A stretch of 30,027 bases of DNA from a virus (IMGVR_UViG_3300025137_000176:1-30027), one strand, 5' to 3'. Shown: positions 1 to 5,950, counted from the first letter of the stretch. Notes: a model not told the origin generated them from the sequence alone. A program made the numbers and translations.

Positions 1-1
1 A

Positions 2-130
2 AAAATGATCGCTGCTTTAGAAAATAGAGATTACGCTGAAGCATCTGCCCAGATGGAAGATAGTAAGTGGTTCTATCAAGTTAAATCTAGAGGTGTAGAG
101 CTATGCAATATGATGAAAGAGGCTGGATAA
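2..130 (+). CDS. Phage lysozyme, C-terminal end (5' end outside window)
   Basis: The reading frame is open from the window edge and ends at TAA 128-130, giving 42 residues. The tail reads ...AQMEDSKWFYQVKSRG... followed by ELCNMM, the usual C-terminal helix pattern of GH24 (T4-type) phage lysozymes, which cleave peptidoglycan at host lysis. Only the end is visible, so the catalytic Glu cannot be checked. On a circular phage map it would follow the tail fibre at the right end of this window. The family is inferred from a short piece and is moderately sure. Confidence 0.6.
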   Translation, partial: KMIAALENRDYAEASAQMEDSKWFYQVKSRGVELCNMMKEAG

Positions 131-162
131 AGAGGGGTACAATCATACACAGGCATGTCTTA

Positions 163-198
163 AAGCCAGTGTGTGGGCTTCCTAGAGCTTTTTATTTT
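163..198 (+). terminator. Weak hairpin between convergent genes
   Basis: AAGCC (163-167) pairs with GGCTT (176-180) around an 8-base loop, and a T-rich stretch ends near 198. It sits between the end of the lysozyme gene and the converging gene that ends at 192. The stem is only 5 bp, so the call is tentative. Confidence 0.3.
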
Positions 199-473
199 GC
201 TATTTTTCTTATTTTTGTAAATTGGCTTTCGATACCATTCAACAAACATTCTAATGCAAATGTATCTCCGTCTTTGCTAATCATAGATTTAAACATATCT
301 TCCATTGGTGTCTGTAAAACAATTTTAGCTTTAGTGTGATACCAATAATGATTGCATAACATTATACCATAGTTAATTTTTTTAGAACGAGGTGTTACCA
401 TAACCCAATTACTTTTAGGATAATGTTTATATTTTCTATCTTGTTTTATTGGTTGCAGAAAACTTAATTGCAT
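192..473 (-). CDS. Hypothetical protein (93 aa)
   Basis: I do not recognise this protein. It is basic, with aromatic residues in the middle (YGIMLCNHYWYHTKAK) and a helical-looking C-terminus, and no signal peptide or membrane segment. Its ATG (473-471) shares one base with the TAA of the upstream gene (a TAATG junction), so the two are almost certainly translated as a coupled pair. It lies between the lysis end of the map and attP, a usual place for lysogenic accessory genes. Function unknown. Confidence 0.55.
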   Translation of the reverse strand: MQLSFLQPIKQDRKYKHYPKSNWVMVTPRSKKINYGIMLCNHYWYHTKAKIVLQTPMEDMFKSMISKDGDTFALECLLNGIESQFTKIRKIAK

Positions 474-679
474 TAGTGATTATCCTTTTTTATGTACTTC
501 AACTGTCCTGATAGCATTCGTCTAGTTGACAAGTCTCTTCTTAAAGCTCCTAACTCTCTTGCGCTTTTAGCTTTAGACATTGGATGATTCTTTTTTGGAG
601 AGAAGTTAATTATGTTGTCTGTTAGGGTTGCTAATTCTTTTTTGAAATCTTCTTTTGTCATGTAACAAGCGTTATCCAT
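473..679 (-). CDS. Hypothetical small basic protein (68 aa)
   Basis: Not recognised. It is a Lys/Arg-rich, probably helical protein with the pattern KSARELGALRRDLSTRRML. The ATG at 679 has a good ribosome site, AAAGGTAGG, a few bases upstream. It is first in a two-gene leftward unit with the 192-473 gene. The unit is preceded by the operator-like site at 778-789, so it is probably under the same phage regulator as the other leftward operons. Function unknown. Confidence 0.6.
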   Translation of the reverse strand: MDNACYMTKEDFKKELATLTDNIINFSPKKNHPMSKAKSARELGALRRDLSTRRMLSGQLKYIKKDNH

Positions 680-735
680 TTGCCTACCTTTGTGTTCAAT
701 TTGTGCTGTTTAGGTTTAGGTTTTGCATTATCAAA

Positions 736-789
736 GGTATAATGCATTACATTAGTAGATAAGATTGTATAAGTTATTGCATTTATGCA
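736..789 (-). promoter_or_regulatory. Operator/promoter cassette for the 679 gene
   Basis: TGCATTTATGCA at 778-789 (TGCATAAATGCA on the coding strand) matches the repeated operator exactly. A degraded second copy lies near 736-746, about 42 bp away. Between them are weak hexamers at 17-bp spacing (ATAACT and TAATGT). A further inverted repeat, GCATTAT-N7-ATAATGC, spans 725-745 and overlaps the degraded copy. The operator word is certain; the promoter hexamers are weak. Confidence 0.5.
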
Positions 790-842
790 TGATTTAGCAT
801 AATAAAAAATGATGTTTAATATATTGAAATCATTGAGAAAAG

Positions 843-887
843 TGGTGGAGCGTACTGGGATTGAACCAGTGACCCCCACGATGTCAA
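843..887 (-). other. attP: attP core: 3' half of a tRNA-Val(GAC) gene
   Basis: Read on the minus strand, the segment forms the 3' half of a tRNA: a 7-base anticodon loop TTGACAT (887-881; anticodon GAC), 3' anticodon strand CGTGG, variable loop GGGTC, a perfect T-arm ACTGG-TTCAATC-CCAGT, acceptor strand ACGCTCC, discriminator A and encoded CCA (845-843). The 5' half is missing: nothing upstream can pair as an acceptor stem GGAGCGT. A 3' tRNA half 46 bp beyond the integrase gene is the standard layout of a phage attachment core, which rebuilds the host tRNA on integration. The exact core edges cannot be fixed without the host attB. Confidence 0.75.
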
Positions 888-933
888 TGTCATTATATAT
901 TATTCTAACCATCTGATTCATATAACTTAAATG

Positions 934-1899
934 TTAATCAAGTAAATTGATTGTGTCAATAATGTGTTGGTCAGATACAGATGCGTATCGCAAAACCATA
1001 CGCTCATCTTCCCATCCACCAAGTTTCATTAATACAGGTATTGATGCGCCTCTCATAACCAACCTTGAAGCCCAATGATGTCTCCAATCATGCACAGTAA
1101 AGTCTACAATACCTGCTTTCTTACACGCAGTTCTATGCATCTGTCCTATATTTTTACCTTCTTTATAAAATGTACCATTTCTGGTTGGAAAAATAATATC
1201 ATTATCAAATCTGATTGTTTCTTTTACACGCTTGTGCAATGGAATAATACGTCTGCTACCGCTTTTGGTAGTTTTATTATTGTTTGAATATTCAACTAGT
1301 ATAAGATTTTTTTCTAAATCAATATGTCTTTTGGTAAGTCGTATAGCCTCCCCTACTCTCAACCCTTGATAAGCAAGAGCGATAAACAATGGACGTATAT
1401 GGTCTGAGTAACACAATAACAAATGTTCTTGCTGTTCTTTAGTTAAATATCTTATGCGGTCTGTTTTATTTTTTTCAATAGGAAGTTTTATATTTCGATT
1501 AGCATAATTTAAAATAGCATTAAGTACATCTCGTATTCTATTTTGATAGGATTTTGCGCGACCATTTAAATATTCTTTTTTATATTCAAACCAATCATCT
1601 ACTGTAATTTCATTTATAAGTTTTTGGTGAAAAGCTACACATAATCGTGGCACACACCATGTATCAAAATGATTGCGTTCTTTTAGGTTTAGCCATTTGT
1701 TTGCTACTAAACTAAAAGGGGTGGTTTTATTCACCCCTTCTAGTTTGTATAATGCTTGCGCTTCTAACGATTGAAGGATTTGGACAGCTTCTTTTTTTGT
1801 TCTCGCCCCTGTAGATTGACGAACTGTGATGGATTTTTCATAGTTTGAAACTGTACCTCTGATGTGCCAGTAGTCTCCTCGTCTGTATAGTTTGAGCAT
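934..1899 (-). CDS. int: Tyrosine recombinase (phage integrase)
   Basis: This 321-aa site-specific recombinase should insert the phage genome into the host tRNA-Val gene and, with an excisionase, remove it. The catalytic set is complete: R181 (GLRVGEA), a likely beta-hairpin Lys near 212, H270 and R273 (HDWRH), W296 (GGW) and the nucleophile Y305 (RYASVS). Residues 1-50 look like an arm-type DNA-binding region (YWHIRGTV...STGARTKKEA), and about 60-145 form the SAM-like core-binding domain. The ATG at 1899 has only a weak upstream ribosome site. The excisionase-like gene overlaps its first 136 bp in another frame, and attP lies just past its stop. Length and motifs are normal for a phage integrase. 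Confidence 0.95.
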   Translation of the reverse strand: MLKLYRRGDYWHIRGTVSNYEKSITVRQSTGARTKKEAVQILQSLEAQALYKLEGVNKTTPFSLVANKWLNLKERNHFDTWCVPRLCVAFHQKLINEITVDDWFEYKKEYLNGRAKSYQNRIRDVLNAILNYANRNIKLPIEKNKTDRIRYLTKEQQEHLLLCYSDHIRPLFIALAYQGLRVGEAIRLTKRHIDLEKNLILVEYSNNNKTTKSGSRRIIPLHKRVKETIRFDNDIIFPTRNGTFYKEGKNIGQMHRTACKKAGIVDFTVHDWRHHWASRLVMRGASIPVLMKLGGWEDERMVLRYASVSDQHIIDTINLLD

Positions 1900-2057
1900 T
1901 TTGTTGTATCCAAAAATTTATTATATTGTTCTTCTGTAAAGAAGCGATTGTTACCTATCTTAGAATACTCAAGATTATTTTTTTTTATATATTTCATGAA
2001 TGCTTGAGTCTTCATCTGATACGTTTCTAATACTTGATTAAAATGGTATATCTCCAA
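1764..2057 (-). CDS. Excisionase-like small HTH protein
   Basis: This is a 97-aa protein if started at TTG 2057, which follows AGGAGG with a 6-base spacer; that ribosome site is inside the last codons of the upstream gene. The first half (MKTQAFMKYIKKNN...SKIGNNRFFTEEQ) has the shape of a MerR/excisionase winged helix, where a short helix-turn-helix is followed by a residue recognising a fixed position. The second half is polar and overlaps the integrase start by 136 bp. Position directly before int, overlapping it, is typical for xis genes. A later ATG at 2015 is possible. Xis as the role is inferred from context and fold pattern. Confidence 0.55.
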   Translation of the reverse strand: MEIYHFNQVLETYQMKTQAFMKYIKKNNLEYSKIGNNRFFTEEQYNKFLDTTKCSNYTDEETTGTSEVQFQTMKNPSQFVNLQGREQKKKLSKSFNR

Positions 2058-2454
2058 CTGATACCTCCTCTTCAACTTTCAGATTAGAAAATTTGTTTTC
2101 TGGTTCATCATCATTAACAGCTTCCTTTTTATATGGCTCTTTTGCTTTGAGGCTGAGATACTTGTTACCTTTCTGTGAGGTTTCATACCAAGCCGCCAAT
2201 TCTTTTGTCTCGTCTGAAAAACTACCTCTGTATGCTGGCTGTTTATTTTCTTCAGTCGCATTTTCATTCTTCATCATAAAGCCAATACGTTCTAAAATAA
2301 ATATAACTGGCTTGCCTTGTGCTGTTGTATCTTTCATCAATGCAACGTGTTTTTTCTCACCATCAATATCTAACTTACCTGTTAGAATTAGTGACTGGTC
2401 TGGGCGTGGTTGGAACACATTACCTGTGTTTGGTTTTTGTTGATATTCTGACAT
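2038..2454 (-). CDS. SSB-like DUF736-type protein with SSB-type C-terminal tip
   Basis: 138 aa from ATG 2454, preceded by AAGGA. The upstream in-frame extension is ignored because it would enter the ERF gene and lacks a ribosome site. Residues 9-105 (NTGNVFQ...GKLDIDGEKK...PAYRGSF...AAWYETSQKGNKYLSLKAKEP) resemble the small beta-barrel DUF736 family. The acidic C-terminus ends DIPF, the same last four residues as E. coli SSB, where this tip recruits replication and repair proteins. It lies 10 bp after the ERF annealing gene and two genes from the exonuclease. A single-strand DNA-binding role in phage recombination is likely but inferred. Confidence 0.7.
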   Translation of the reverse strand: MSEYQQKPNTGNVFQPRPDQSLILTGKLDIDGEKKHVALMKDTTAQGKPVIFILERIGFMMKNENATEENKQPAYRGSFSDETKELAAWYETSQKGNKYLSLKAKEPYKKEAVNDDEPENKFSNLKVEEEVSVGDIPF

Positions 2455-2464
2455 AATTTTTTCC

Positions 2465-3001
2465 TTAAAATGAGTTTGGTTCTTGTGTAATTTCGATTGG
2501 TTTGTTGGTAGATTTTGAGGCTTCGTTACCATCATCATCTTCTGATGGCAGTCCAAGCATGGACTGTAATCCATAACGCTTGGCATAGGTTATACCGCTA
2601 CCCATTTTCTGTGGGTCGGCTGGGTCTTTAGAACGTATGGGTGTGCGTGATGTTCTTGTCTCACCAGAGGGTGCGTGTATTAAAGTAGTGCGTACAAACA
2701 CCATTGAGGATTCTGCATCGAAGTCTATGTCTTGTGTAAAGCAAATACCAAATTGATTTGCTTGTGATGTAGCTTGTATTACAGCTTCAAGACTAGCGTA
2801 GTTAGATTTAAAGTGTGGGTTTTTGCTATCTTTGGTAGCTGATACATTGAGTTTTTGAAACTCAAGTAATGCAGTATTCAAGTTTTCTTTTTCCAAAATT
2901 GATTTAACTTCTTTATCTATGCGTTCGTTAATTCGTTGTTCATGTTTTTTAAATAATTCTTCGTTTGATTTTTTTGCTGCTAATGTGTTATCATTTGCCA
3001 T
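2465..3001 (-). CDS. erf: ERF-family single-strand annealing protein
   Basis: A 178-aa recombinase of the ERF family, which anneals complementary single strands during phage recombination and circularisation. The family signatures are clear: NPHFKSNYASLEAV (61-74), and GSGITYAKRYGLQSMLGL (134-151) followed by an acidic EDDDGN. The first 40 residues are a charged helical lead. ATG 3001 is preceded by AAGGAGC. It is the middle gene of a leftward exonuclease, ERF and SSB-like unit, a standard phage recombination set. At 178 aa it is a compact member of the family. Confidence 0.92.
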   Translation of the reverse strand: MANDNTLAAKKSNEELFKKHEQRINERIDKEVKSILEKENLNTALLEFQKLNVSATKDSKNPHFKSNYASLEAVIQATSQANQFGICFTQDIDFDAESSMVFVRTTLIHAPSGETRTSRTPIRSKDPADPQKMGSGITYAKRYGLQSMLGLPSEDDDGNEASKSTNKPIEITQEPNSF

Positions 3002-3037
3002 GATTAGCTCCTTGTGGGTTGATTGTTGTGTTAACTT

Positions 3038-3065
3038 AGGGGTGGCTTATGCTACCCCTTTTTTT
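3038..3065 (+). terminator. Hairpin with T7 tract at the exonuclease stop
   Basis: AGGGGTGGC (3038-3046) pairs with GCTACCCCT (3051-3059), 9 bp with one G-T pair and a TTAT loop, followed by seven Ts on the + strand. It overlaps the exonuclease stop codon (3047-3049). It is a good intrinsic terminator for rightward (antisense) transcripts. Leftward it is only a hairpin without a T tract, so the exonuclease and ERF genes may still be cotranscribed. Confidence 0.6.
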
Positions 3066-3868
3066 ACGGATATTCTTTTTGCGCCACGCTTATCACGCTT
3101 GATGGTAAGCAGGTCACAAAAGACTTCGCGTTCATTATCATTCATGGATGATGTTAATTCTTTTTTGTATTGCTCATTTTCTTTAGCAACATCTATTGTT
3201 TCAATGTATCGTTGTGCTGTTTGTACAAAGAAGTTTTCTGTGTTTGCATCACGCGCAATGAGATTATCAATCTCGACTGTCTTCCAGTCTAATGATACAG
3301 CATCCCCTGTTGGTGGTTCTGTGTCATCTTTGACGTGTTGCCAGAAGTTATACACAAGTTTGTGAACTTTTTTCCAATAGTCTTCATTGTATGTAACCTC
3401 TACATATTCATGCCTGTTGCCAAATATAACAGAAAACAAGCAGAATTTCTTACCACTAAGACGCATATACAAATGCATCTGCGGTAAGTAAGTATCGAGC
3501 ATATCATTCATATTTTTGTAGCTAGAAGTATGCTTGCACTCAACCACATGTGTTGATTGTTCTATTGATTGAATATCTTTAGATACAGCTATACCATCTA
3601 GCTGACCTTTGTACGGCACTCCTGATATCTTCATTGATACTTCAGTAACAACATGTTTATCAGTTTCTGATGGCATTACTATAAATCCGCTTTCATTGCG
3701 AAGCCATAGCATATTGAAATCTTCTGTATACTTACCCAGACTTACATTAAATAGATGAGATAAATCTTCTGGCTCTTTTCTGCCAGTTTTGATTAGCCAC
3801 AACTTATGCCAGTTTCCATTCGTAATATCATAGAGGTCTGAGCCTCCGATAAATCCTTTGCGTTCCAT
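3047..3868 (-). CDS. YqaJ-type viral exonuclease/recombinase
   Basis: A 273-aa PD-(D/E)XK nuclease of the YqaJ/lambda-exonuclease type, which resects double-stranded DNA to give single strands for the ERF partner. Visible motifs: GGSD near the start (8-11), E49 (TEDFN), D91 (GQLDGI), E110-C-K112 (VVECK) and Q130 (YLPQMHLYM), the expected catalytic order. ATG 3868 is chosen because AAGGAGGG lies just upstream; a start five codons earlier would place that ribosome site inside the gene. It is first in the recombination unit, behind an operator-flanked promoter (3879-3933). Confidence 0.88.
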   Translation of the reverse strand: MERKGFIGGSDLYDITNGNWHKLWLIKTGRKEPEDLSHLFNVSLGKYTEDFNMLWLRNESGFIVMPSETDKHVVTEVSMKISGVPYKGQLDGIAVSKDIQSIEQSTHVVECKHTSSYKNMNDMLDTYLPQMHLYMRLSGKKFCLFSVIFGNRHEYVEVTYNEDYWKKVHKLVYNFWQHVKDDTEPPTGDAVSLDWKTVEIDNLIARDANTENFFVQTAQRYIETIDVAKENEQYKKELTSSMNDNEREVFCDLLTIKRDKRGAKRISVKKGVA

Positions 3869-3878
3869 GAATCCCTCC

Positions 3879-3933
3879 TTCATTTATACACTGTTATATC
3901 ATGTTATATATTTAATTGCAATGCATTTATGCA
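3879..3933 (-). promoter_or_regulatory. Operator-flanked promoter of the recombination operon
   Basis: On the minus strand: TGCATAAATGCA (3933-3922), then directly TTGCAA, a 17-base spacer, TATAAC, two bases, and a second operator-like word TGTATAAATGAA (3890-3879; two mismatches to the first). The -10 is 5/6 of consensus and the -35 is 4/6. The downstream operator covers the likely start point and touches the ribosome site of the exonuclease gene. The upstream operator lies inside the end of the 3899-4504 gene. Confidence 0.65.
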
Positions 3934-4504
3934 GTTCTTCATACAACATTTTACGACACGAATATGGATATTTGATGTGTTTATAAAACTCTGCATAAGC
4001 TGGCATAAATGTACTAGTCTCCTCAACAATCTTGATAGATTGTACTACCATGTCTGCTGGAAACTCAGATAATCTTTTAGCAATAGCTGATAGTTTTGCT
4101 GTAGCTACAGTCCCATCAAAGTTAGTTGGCAAAGCCACAAGCAGTAATATATTTTTTAACCGCTCTTCGATTTCAATCGTAGGAAAAGTCTGTAAAGACA
4201 TAAGCACTTTAGTCATAGCAGTTTCTAGCTTATCTATCGCAATATCTTTTGGAATAACATATCGTGTTATTTCATAATGATTATTGTACTTTGTATCCAA
4301 GCCCACTAACTGCTCTAAGTATTTCTCCAGACTGCTTGTTATTTTGTATGGGGTATTTTCTGGTTGAAGCATTCTGTCTAGTGCTTGCTTCTGCTGTCCA
4401 TTTGATAACGTTACGACACCAATTTCTGTAGGCGGCATCGATGTCTTTGTACTGCTTTCCATTCGCAAGGCAGTAGTCTTTAAATTTATTTGCTTCAATG
4501 TCAT
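3899..4504 (-). CDS. Possible replicative helicase loader (lambda P-like role)
   Basis: 201 aa from ATG 4504, which follows GTGGAGC at a 9-base spacing. The C-terminal third (LSAIAKRLSEFPADMV...FMPAYAEFYKHI...CRKMLYEELHK) resembles the helical, 'YP'-type region of phage proteins encoded beside replication initiators and called helicase loaders. I see no Walker motif, so this would be the ATPase-free type. The start lies inside the initiator gene, giving a 224-bp overlap in another frame. Either the overlap is real or translation starts later (for example ATG 4372, which has no clear ribosome site). The role is inferred mainly from position after the initiator. Confidence 0.55.
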   Translation of the reverse strand: MTLKQINLKTTALRMESSTKTSMPPTEIGVVTLSNGQQKQALDRMLQPENTPYKITSSLEKYLEQLVGLDTKYNNHYEITRYVIPKDIAIDKLETAMTKVLMSLQTFPTIEIEERLKNILLLVALPTNFDGTVATAKLSAIAKRLSEFPADMVVQSIKIVEETSTFMPAYAEFYKHIKYPYSCRKMLYEELHKCIAIKYIT

Positions 4505-4904
4505 GATTTATAGCTCCACTTATATTATCAATTTGTTGTGTTAACTTTTCTGAAGGATTCCATCCCCCTATATTATTAGTATAGTTTACTGGTAGTTTAG
4601 TGTCCCGCTCTGGGACATGGTACTCTCTCTCTGGGACAGGTATGTCCCACTCTGGGACACATAGATAATAGCGTGTACTTCTGCCTTGATGACCAGATTC
4701 GCGATTAATAAGACCTGCATCTTCAAGCATTATTAATTTACGATTGATTGTAGATGTACCCATGCCAGTTCTATTGGATAAAGTTTTCTGAGATGGAAAG
4801 CATGTGCCAGCATTGTCTGCGTGGTCTGCTAATATAACAAGCAACCATTTCGACAATGCATCTGGTGTCTGAGCTTTCATAGCCCATGCTATGTGATGAA
4901 ACAT
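4281..4904 (-). CDS. Winged-helix replication initiator (lambda O-like)
   Basis: 207 aa from ATG 4904, preceded by AGGGG; an earlier in-frame ATG has no ribosome site. Residues 1-80 are a winged-helix domain (ALSKWLLVILADHAD...FPSQKTLSNRTGMGTSTINRKLIMLEDAGLI). Residues 83-103 contain three heptads VPEWDIP, VPEREYH and VPERDTK, encoded by 21-bp DNA repeats. A C-terminal helical segment (ANKFKDYCLANGKQYKDIDAAYRNWCRNVIKW) is typical of phage initiators. By analogy with lambda O, the N-terminal domain should bind the iterons in its own gene and the C-terminal part should recruit the loader. An operator-flanked promoter lies upstream. Confidence 0.8.
   Translation of the reverse strand: MFHHIAWAMKAQTPDALSKWLLVILADHADNAGTCFPSQKTLSNRTGMGTSTINRKLIMLEDAGLINRESGHQGRSTRYYLCVPEWDIPVPEREYHVPERDTKLPVNYTNNIGGWNPSEKLTQQIDNISGAINHDIEANKFKDYCLANGKQYKDIDAAYRNWCRNVIKWTAEASTRQNASTRKYPIQNNKQSGEILRAVSGLGYKVQ
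4601..4659. repeat. ori: Iterons inside the initiator gene: candidate replication origin
   Basis: CTCTGGGACA occurs at 4608-4617, 4629-4638 and 4650-4659, exactly 21 bp (two helical turns) apart. The first and third copies are parts of perfect palindromes TGTCCC-N5-GGGACA (4601-4617 and 4643-4659). The neighbouring 4500-4600 stretch is A+T-rich. Iterons inside an initiator gene beside an A+T-rich unwinding region match the lambda O arrangement. The repeats are certain; origin function is inferred. Confidence 0.65.
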
Positions 4905-4915
4905 TTTAACCCCTG

Positions 4916-4970
4916 TGTATAAATGCAACAATATAATAAAATAGTTTGACATAAGTAATGCATTTATGCA
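4916..4970 (-). promoter_or_regulatory. Operator-flanked promoter of the replication genes
   Basis: Minus strand: TGCATAAATGCA (4970-4959), TTACTT, a 17-base spacer, TATATT, two bases, then TGCATTTATACA (4927-4916), which is one mismatch from the operator. The layout is base-for-base the same as at 3879-3933 (43-bp repeat distance). The -10 is good and the -35 is poor, so the promoter may need an activator. The initiator ATG is 12 bases past the second operator. Confidence 0.6.
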
Positions 4971-5013
4971 AGGTAATGTTACGCGCAACAATCCCTGTTC
5001 ATGCGTTTATTGA

Positions 5014-5046
5014 GACTGGCTAGGAATCCCTCCCTCCTAGCCAGTC
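5014..5046 (-). terminator. Strong hairpin over the resolvase stop codon
   Basis: GACTGGCTAGGA (5014-5025) and its perfect complement (5035-5046) make a 12-bp stem with a 9-base loop. It covers the last codons and TAG stop of the resolvase gene. Leftward the next bases are TCAATAAA, not a T run, so it may work as an mRNA 3'-end protector or factor-dependent stop rather than a classic terminator. It separates the switch operon from the replication operon. Confidence 0.5.
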
Positions 5047-5358
5047 CATCAAAGCAATAGCAAGTTTGCTATCAGCTTCTATCACTATAAATTTTGCACC
5101 TGTTTTCTTTTTATAAAGATATAAATCTGCTGGTTGATTATGATGTGTTTTGGTTAGAAAAGAAAAGCCACGACCATCAGCCTGATATTTAGATTCAGCT
5201 ACCAGTCCTCCGATTCTTGTTTGTATTTTGATATCGCTTGCAAACTCTCCTCCCATTGCTCCACTGAGCGGTTGTCTTTTTGCAGCGCACCCTTTTTCTG
5301 TGAACCATTTACACCACCACCTTTCGTGATAGCTACCTTTGTTACGAGATAATCCCAA
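5020..5358 (-). CDS. Hjc-like Holliday junction resolvase / PD-(D/E)XK nuclease
   Basis: 112 aa. The nuclease pattern is E12 (NKGSYHERWW), D42 (EFASDIKI) and E55-x-K57 (VAESK), with the basic RQPLSGAMGG loop before D42, as in Hjc-type resolvases. These cut four-way junctions and branched concatemers, which fits a phage with its own recombination genes. The start is TTG 5358, placed 8 bases after GAGGAG; no usable ATG is near. The gene begins inside the preceding zinc-ribbon gene (160-bp overlap in another frame). Family by motif; substrate inferred. Confidence 0.75.
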   Translation of the reverse strand: MGLSRNKGSYHERWWCKWFTEKGCAAKRQPLSGAMGGEFASDIKIQTRIGGLVAESKYQADGRGFSFLTKTHHNQPADLYLYKKKTGAKFIVIEADSKLAIALMDWLGGRDS

Positions 5359-5492
5359 TCGTAATGCTCCTCACATTCAGAACAGAATGTCATGTCAGAT
5401 ACAGTAATAACAAACCATAGCTTATCTTCACCACAGTTATCACACTTAGCTGACTTACCTATTCTGTCGTATTTCAATTTGTATTTTGGCAT
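5199..5492 (-). CDS. Small zinc-ribbon protein
   Basis: 97 aa with C17-x2-C20 and C37-x2-C40 separated by 16 residues (KCDNCGEDKLW...TFCSECEEHY), a likely zinc ribbon. The second half (from about residue 50) overlaps the resolvase gene and is polar and less convincing as a fold. The start overlaps the end of the preceding HTH gene and shows no clear ribosome site, so it may be translated by coupling. Small phage zinc ribbons often bind DNA or RNA polymerase, but no specific function can be assigned. Confidence 0.5.
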   Translation of the reverse strand: MPKYKLKYDRIGKSAKCDNCGEDKLWFVITVSDMTFCSECEEHYDWDYLVTKVAITKGGGVNGSQKKGALQKDNRSVEQWEESLQAISKYKQESEDW

Positions 5493-5709
5493 CTAGTGCA
5501 TCAGCCCAACAGACAAACATAAAACCAGATGGTATTCTTTTGAACTGCTCCCACTTGTGAACAAGAGAAGCAGTACATCCTATTGTGTGCGCGAGTTTCT
5601 CTTGTGATATTTTTTTGCTGTTACGAATTGTAACCAAGTCAGCTACTACGTTTCTCCAGTCGTTTGTTATTGTCGTTGGAGTTATTAAGTGAGTAAATTC
5701 TGATGGCAT
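5455..5709 (-). CDS. XRE-family HTH regulator
   Basis: 84 aa from ATG 5709, which follows AAGGAAA. Residues 27-60 form a Cro/CI-type helix-turn-helix (VTIRNSKKISQEKLAHTIGCTASLVHKWEQ), followed by a short hydrophobic C-terminal piece (FVCWADALDAKIQIEI). It has no ligand or protease domain. It is the second leftward gene after the switch and overlaps the first by 71 bp. Possibly a Cro-type or early regulator whose targets could include the repeated TGCATAAATGCA operator. Confidence 0.7.
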   Translation of the reverse strand: MPSEFTHLITPTTITNDWRNVVADLVTIRNSKKISQEKLAHTIGCTASLVHKWEQFKRIPSGFMFVCWADALDAKIQIEIRQNR

Positions 5710-5863
5710 CTTCAACTTTCCTTGCTGTTGATAGACGCAAATCAATCCCATTATGTGCGCGATAATATGTTGATGTTGGTACATTTGCCAGCTTGAAAAA
5801 CTCAAGCAATGACCCTCCAGATTCATCGGATAAATTTTGTAGTTGATTTAAATATGTTTTCAT
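5639..5863 (-). CDS. Small HTH protein, Cro-like candidate
   Basis: 74 aa. Residues 14-55 (SGGSLLEFFKLANVPTSTYYRAHNGIDLRLSTARKVEDAI) match a phage regulator HTH with the second helix at VPTSTYYRA. The C-terminus is short and polar. ATG 5863 has no ribosome site. A candidate promoter TTGTGC-17-TATATT ends 6 bases before it, so the transcript may start at or next to the ATG and be leaderless. It is the first leftward gene of the switch, the position of cro in lambda. Cro role inferred. Confidence 0.65.
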   Translation of the reverse strand: MKTYLNQLQNLSDESGGSLLEFFKLANVPTSTYYRAHNGIDLRLSTARKVEDAIRIYSLNNSNDNNKRLEKRSS

Positions 5864-5869
5864 GATGTT

Positions 5870-5934
5870 AATATAATGCATTATTGCACCTTGCACAACA
5901 CTTGTTCATGTATTAGTGTGCATATATGCATAAA
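5870..5934. promoter_or_regulatory. Lysogeny switch: two operators and divergent promoters
   Basis: Two operators, TGCATTATTGCA (5877-5888) and the perfect palindrome TGCATATATGCA (5919-5930), lie 42 bp apart between the leftward HTH gene and the rightward repressor-like gene. The leftward promoter TTGTGC-17-TATATT (-10 at 5875-5870) has the first operator in its spacer. A rightward promoter is less clear; TTGTTC at 5902 is a possible -35 with the second operator downstream. Operators are clear, promoters tentative. Confidence 0.6.
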
Positions 5935-5950
5935 GAATTGGAGGGTTATT

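Noticed and set aside
658-921. Leftward open frame containing TGSIPVRSTTF
   Set aside because: That string is the translation of a tRNA T-arm; the frame crosses attP and overlaps the start of a better gene.
843-930. A complete tRNA gene
   Set aside because: Only the 3' half folds. No partner for the acceptor strand exists upstream, and the bases before the anticodon loop do not pair with CGTGG.
1764-1899. Frameshift fusing the excisionase-like gene and integrase
   Set aside because: Integrase has a complete N-terminal domain from its own ATG, and xis/int overlaps are normal in phages.
2093-2443. Rightward frame with membrane-like stretches
   Set aside because: Antisense to the well-supported SSB-like gene; hydrophobic content follows from the complementary strand.
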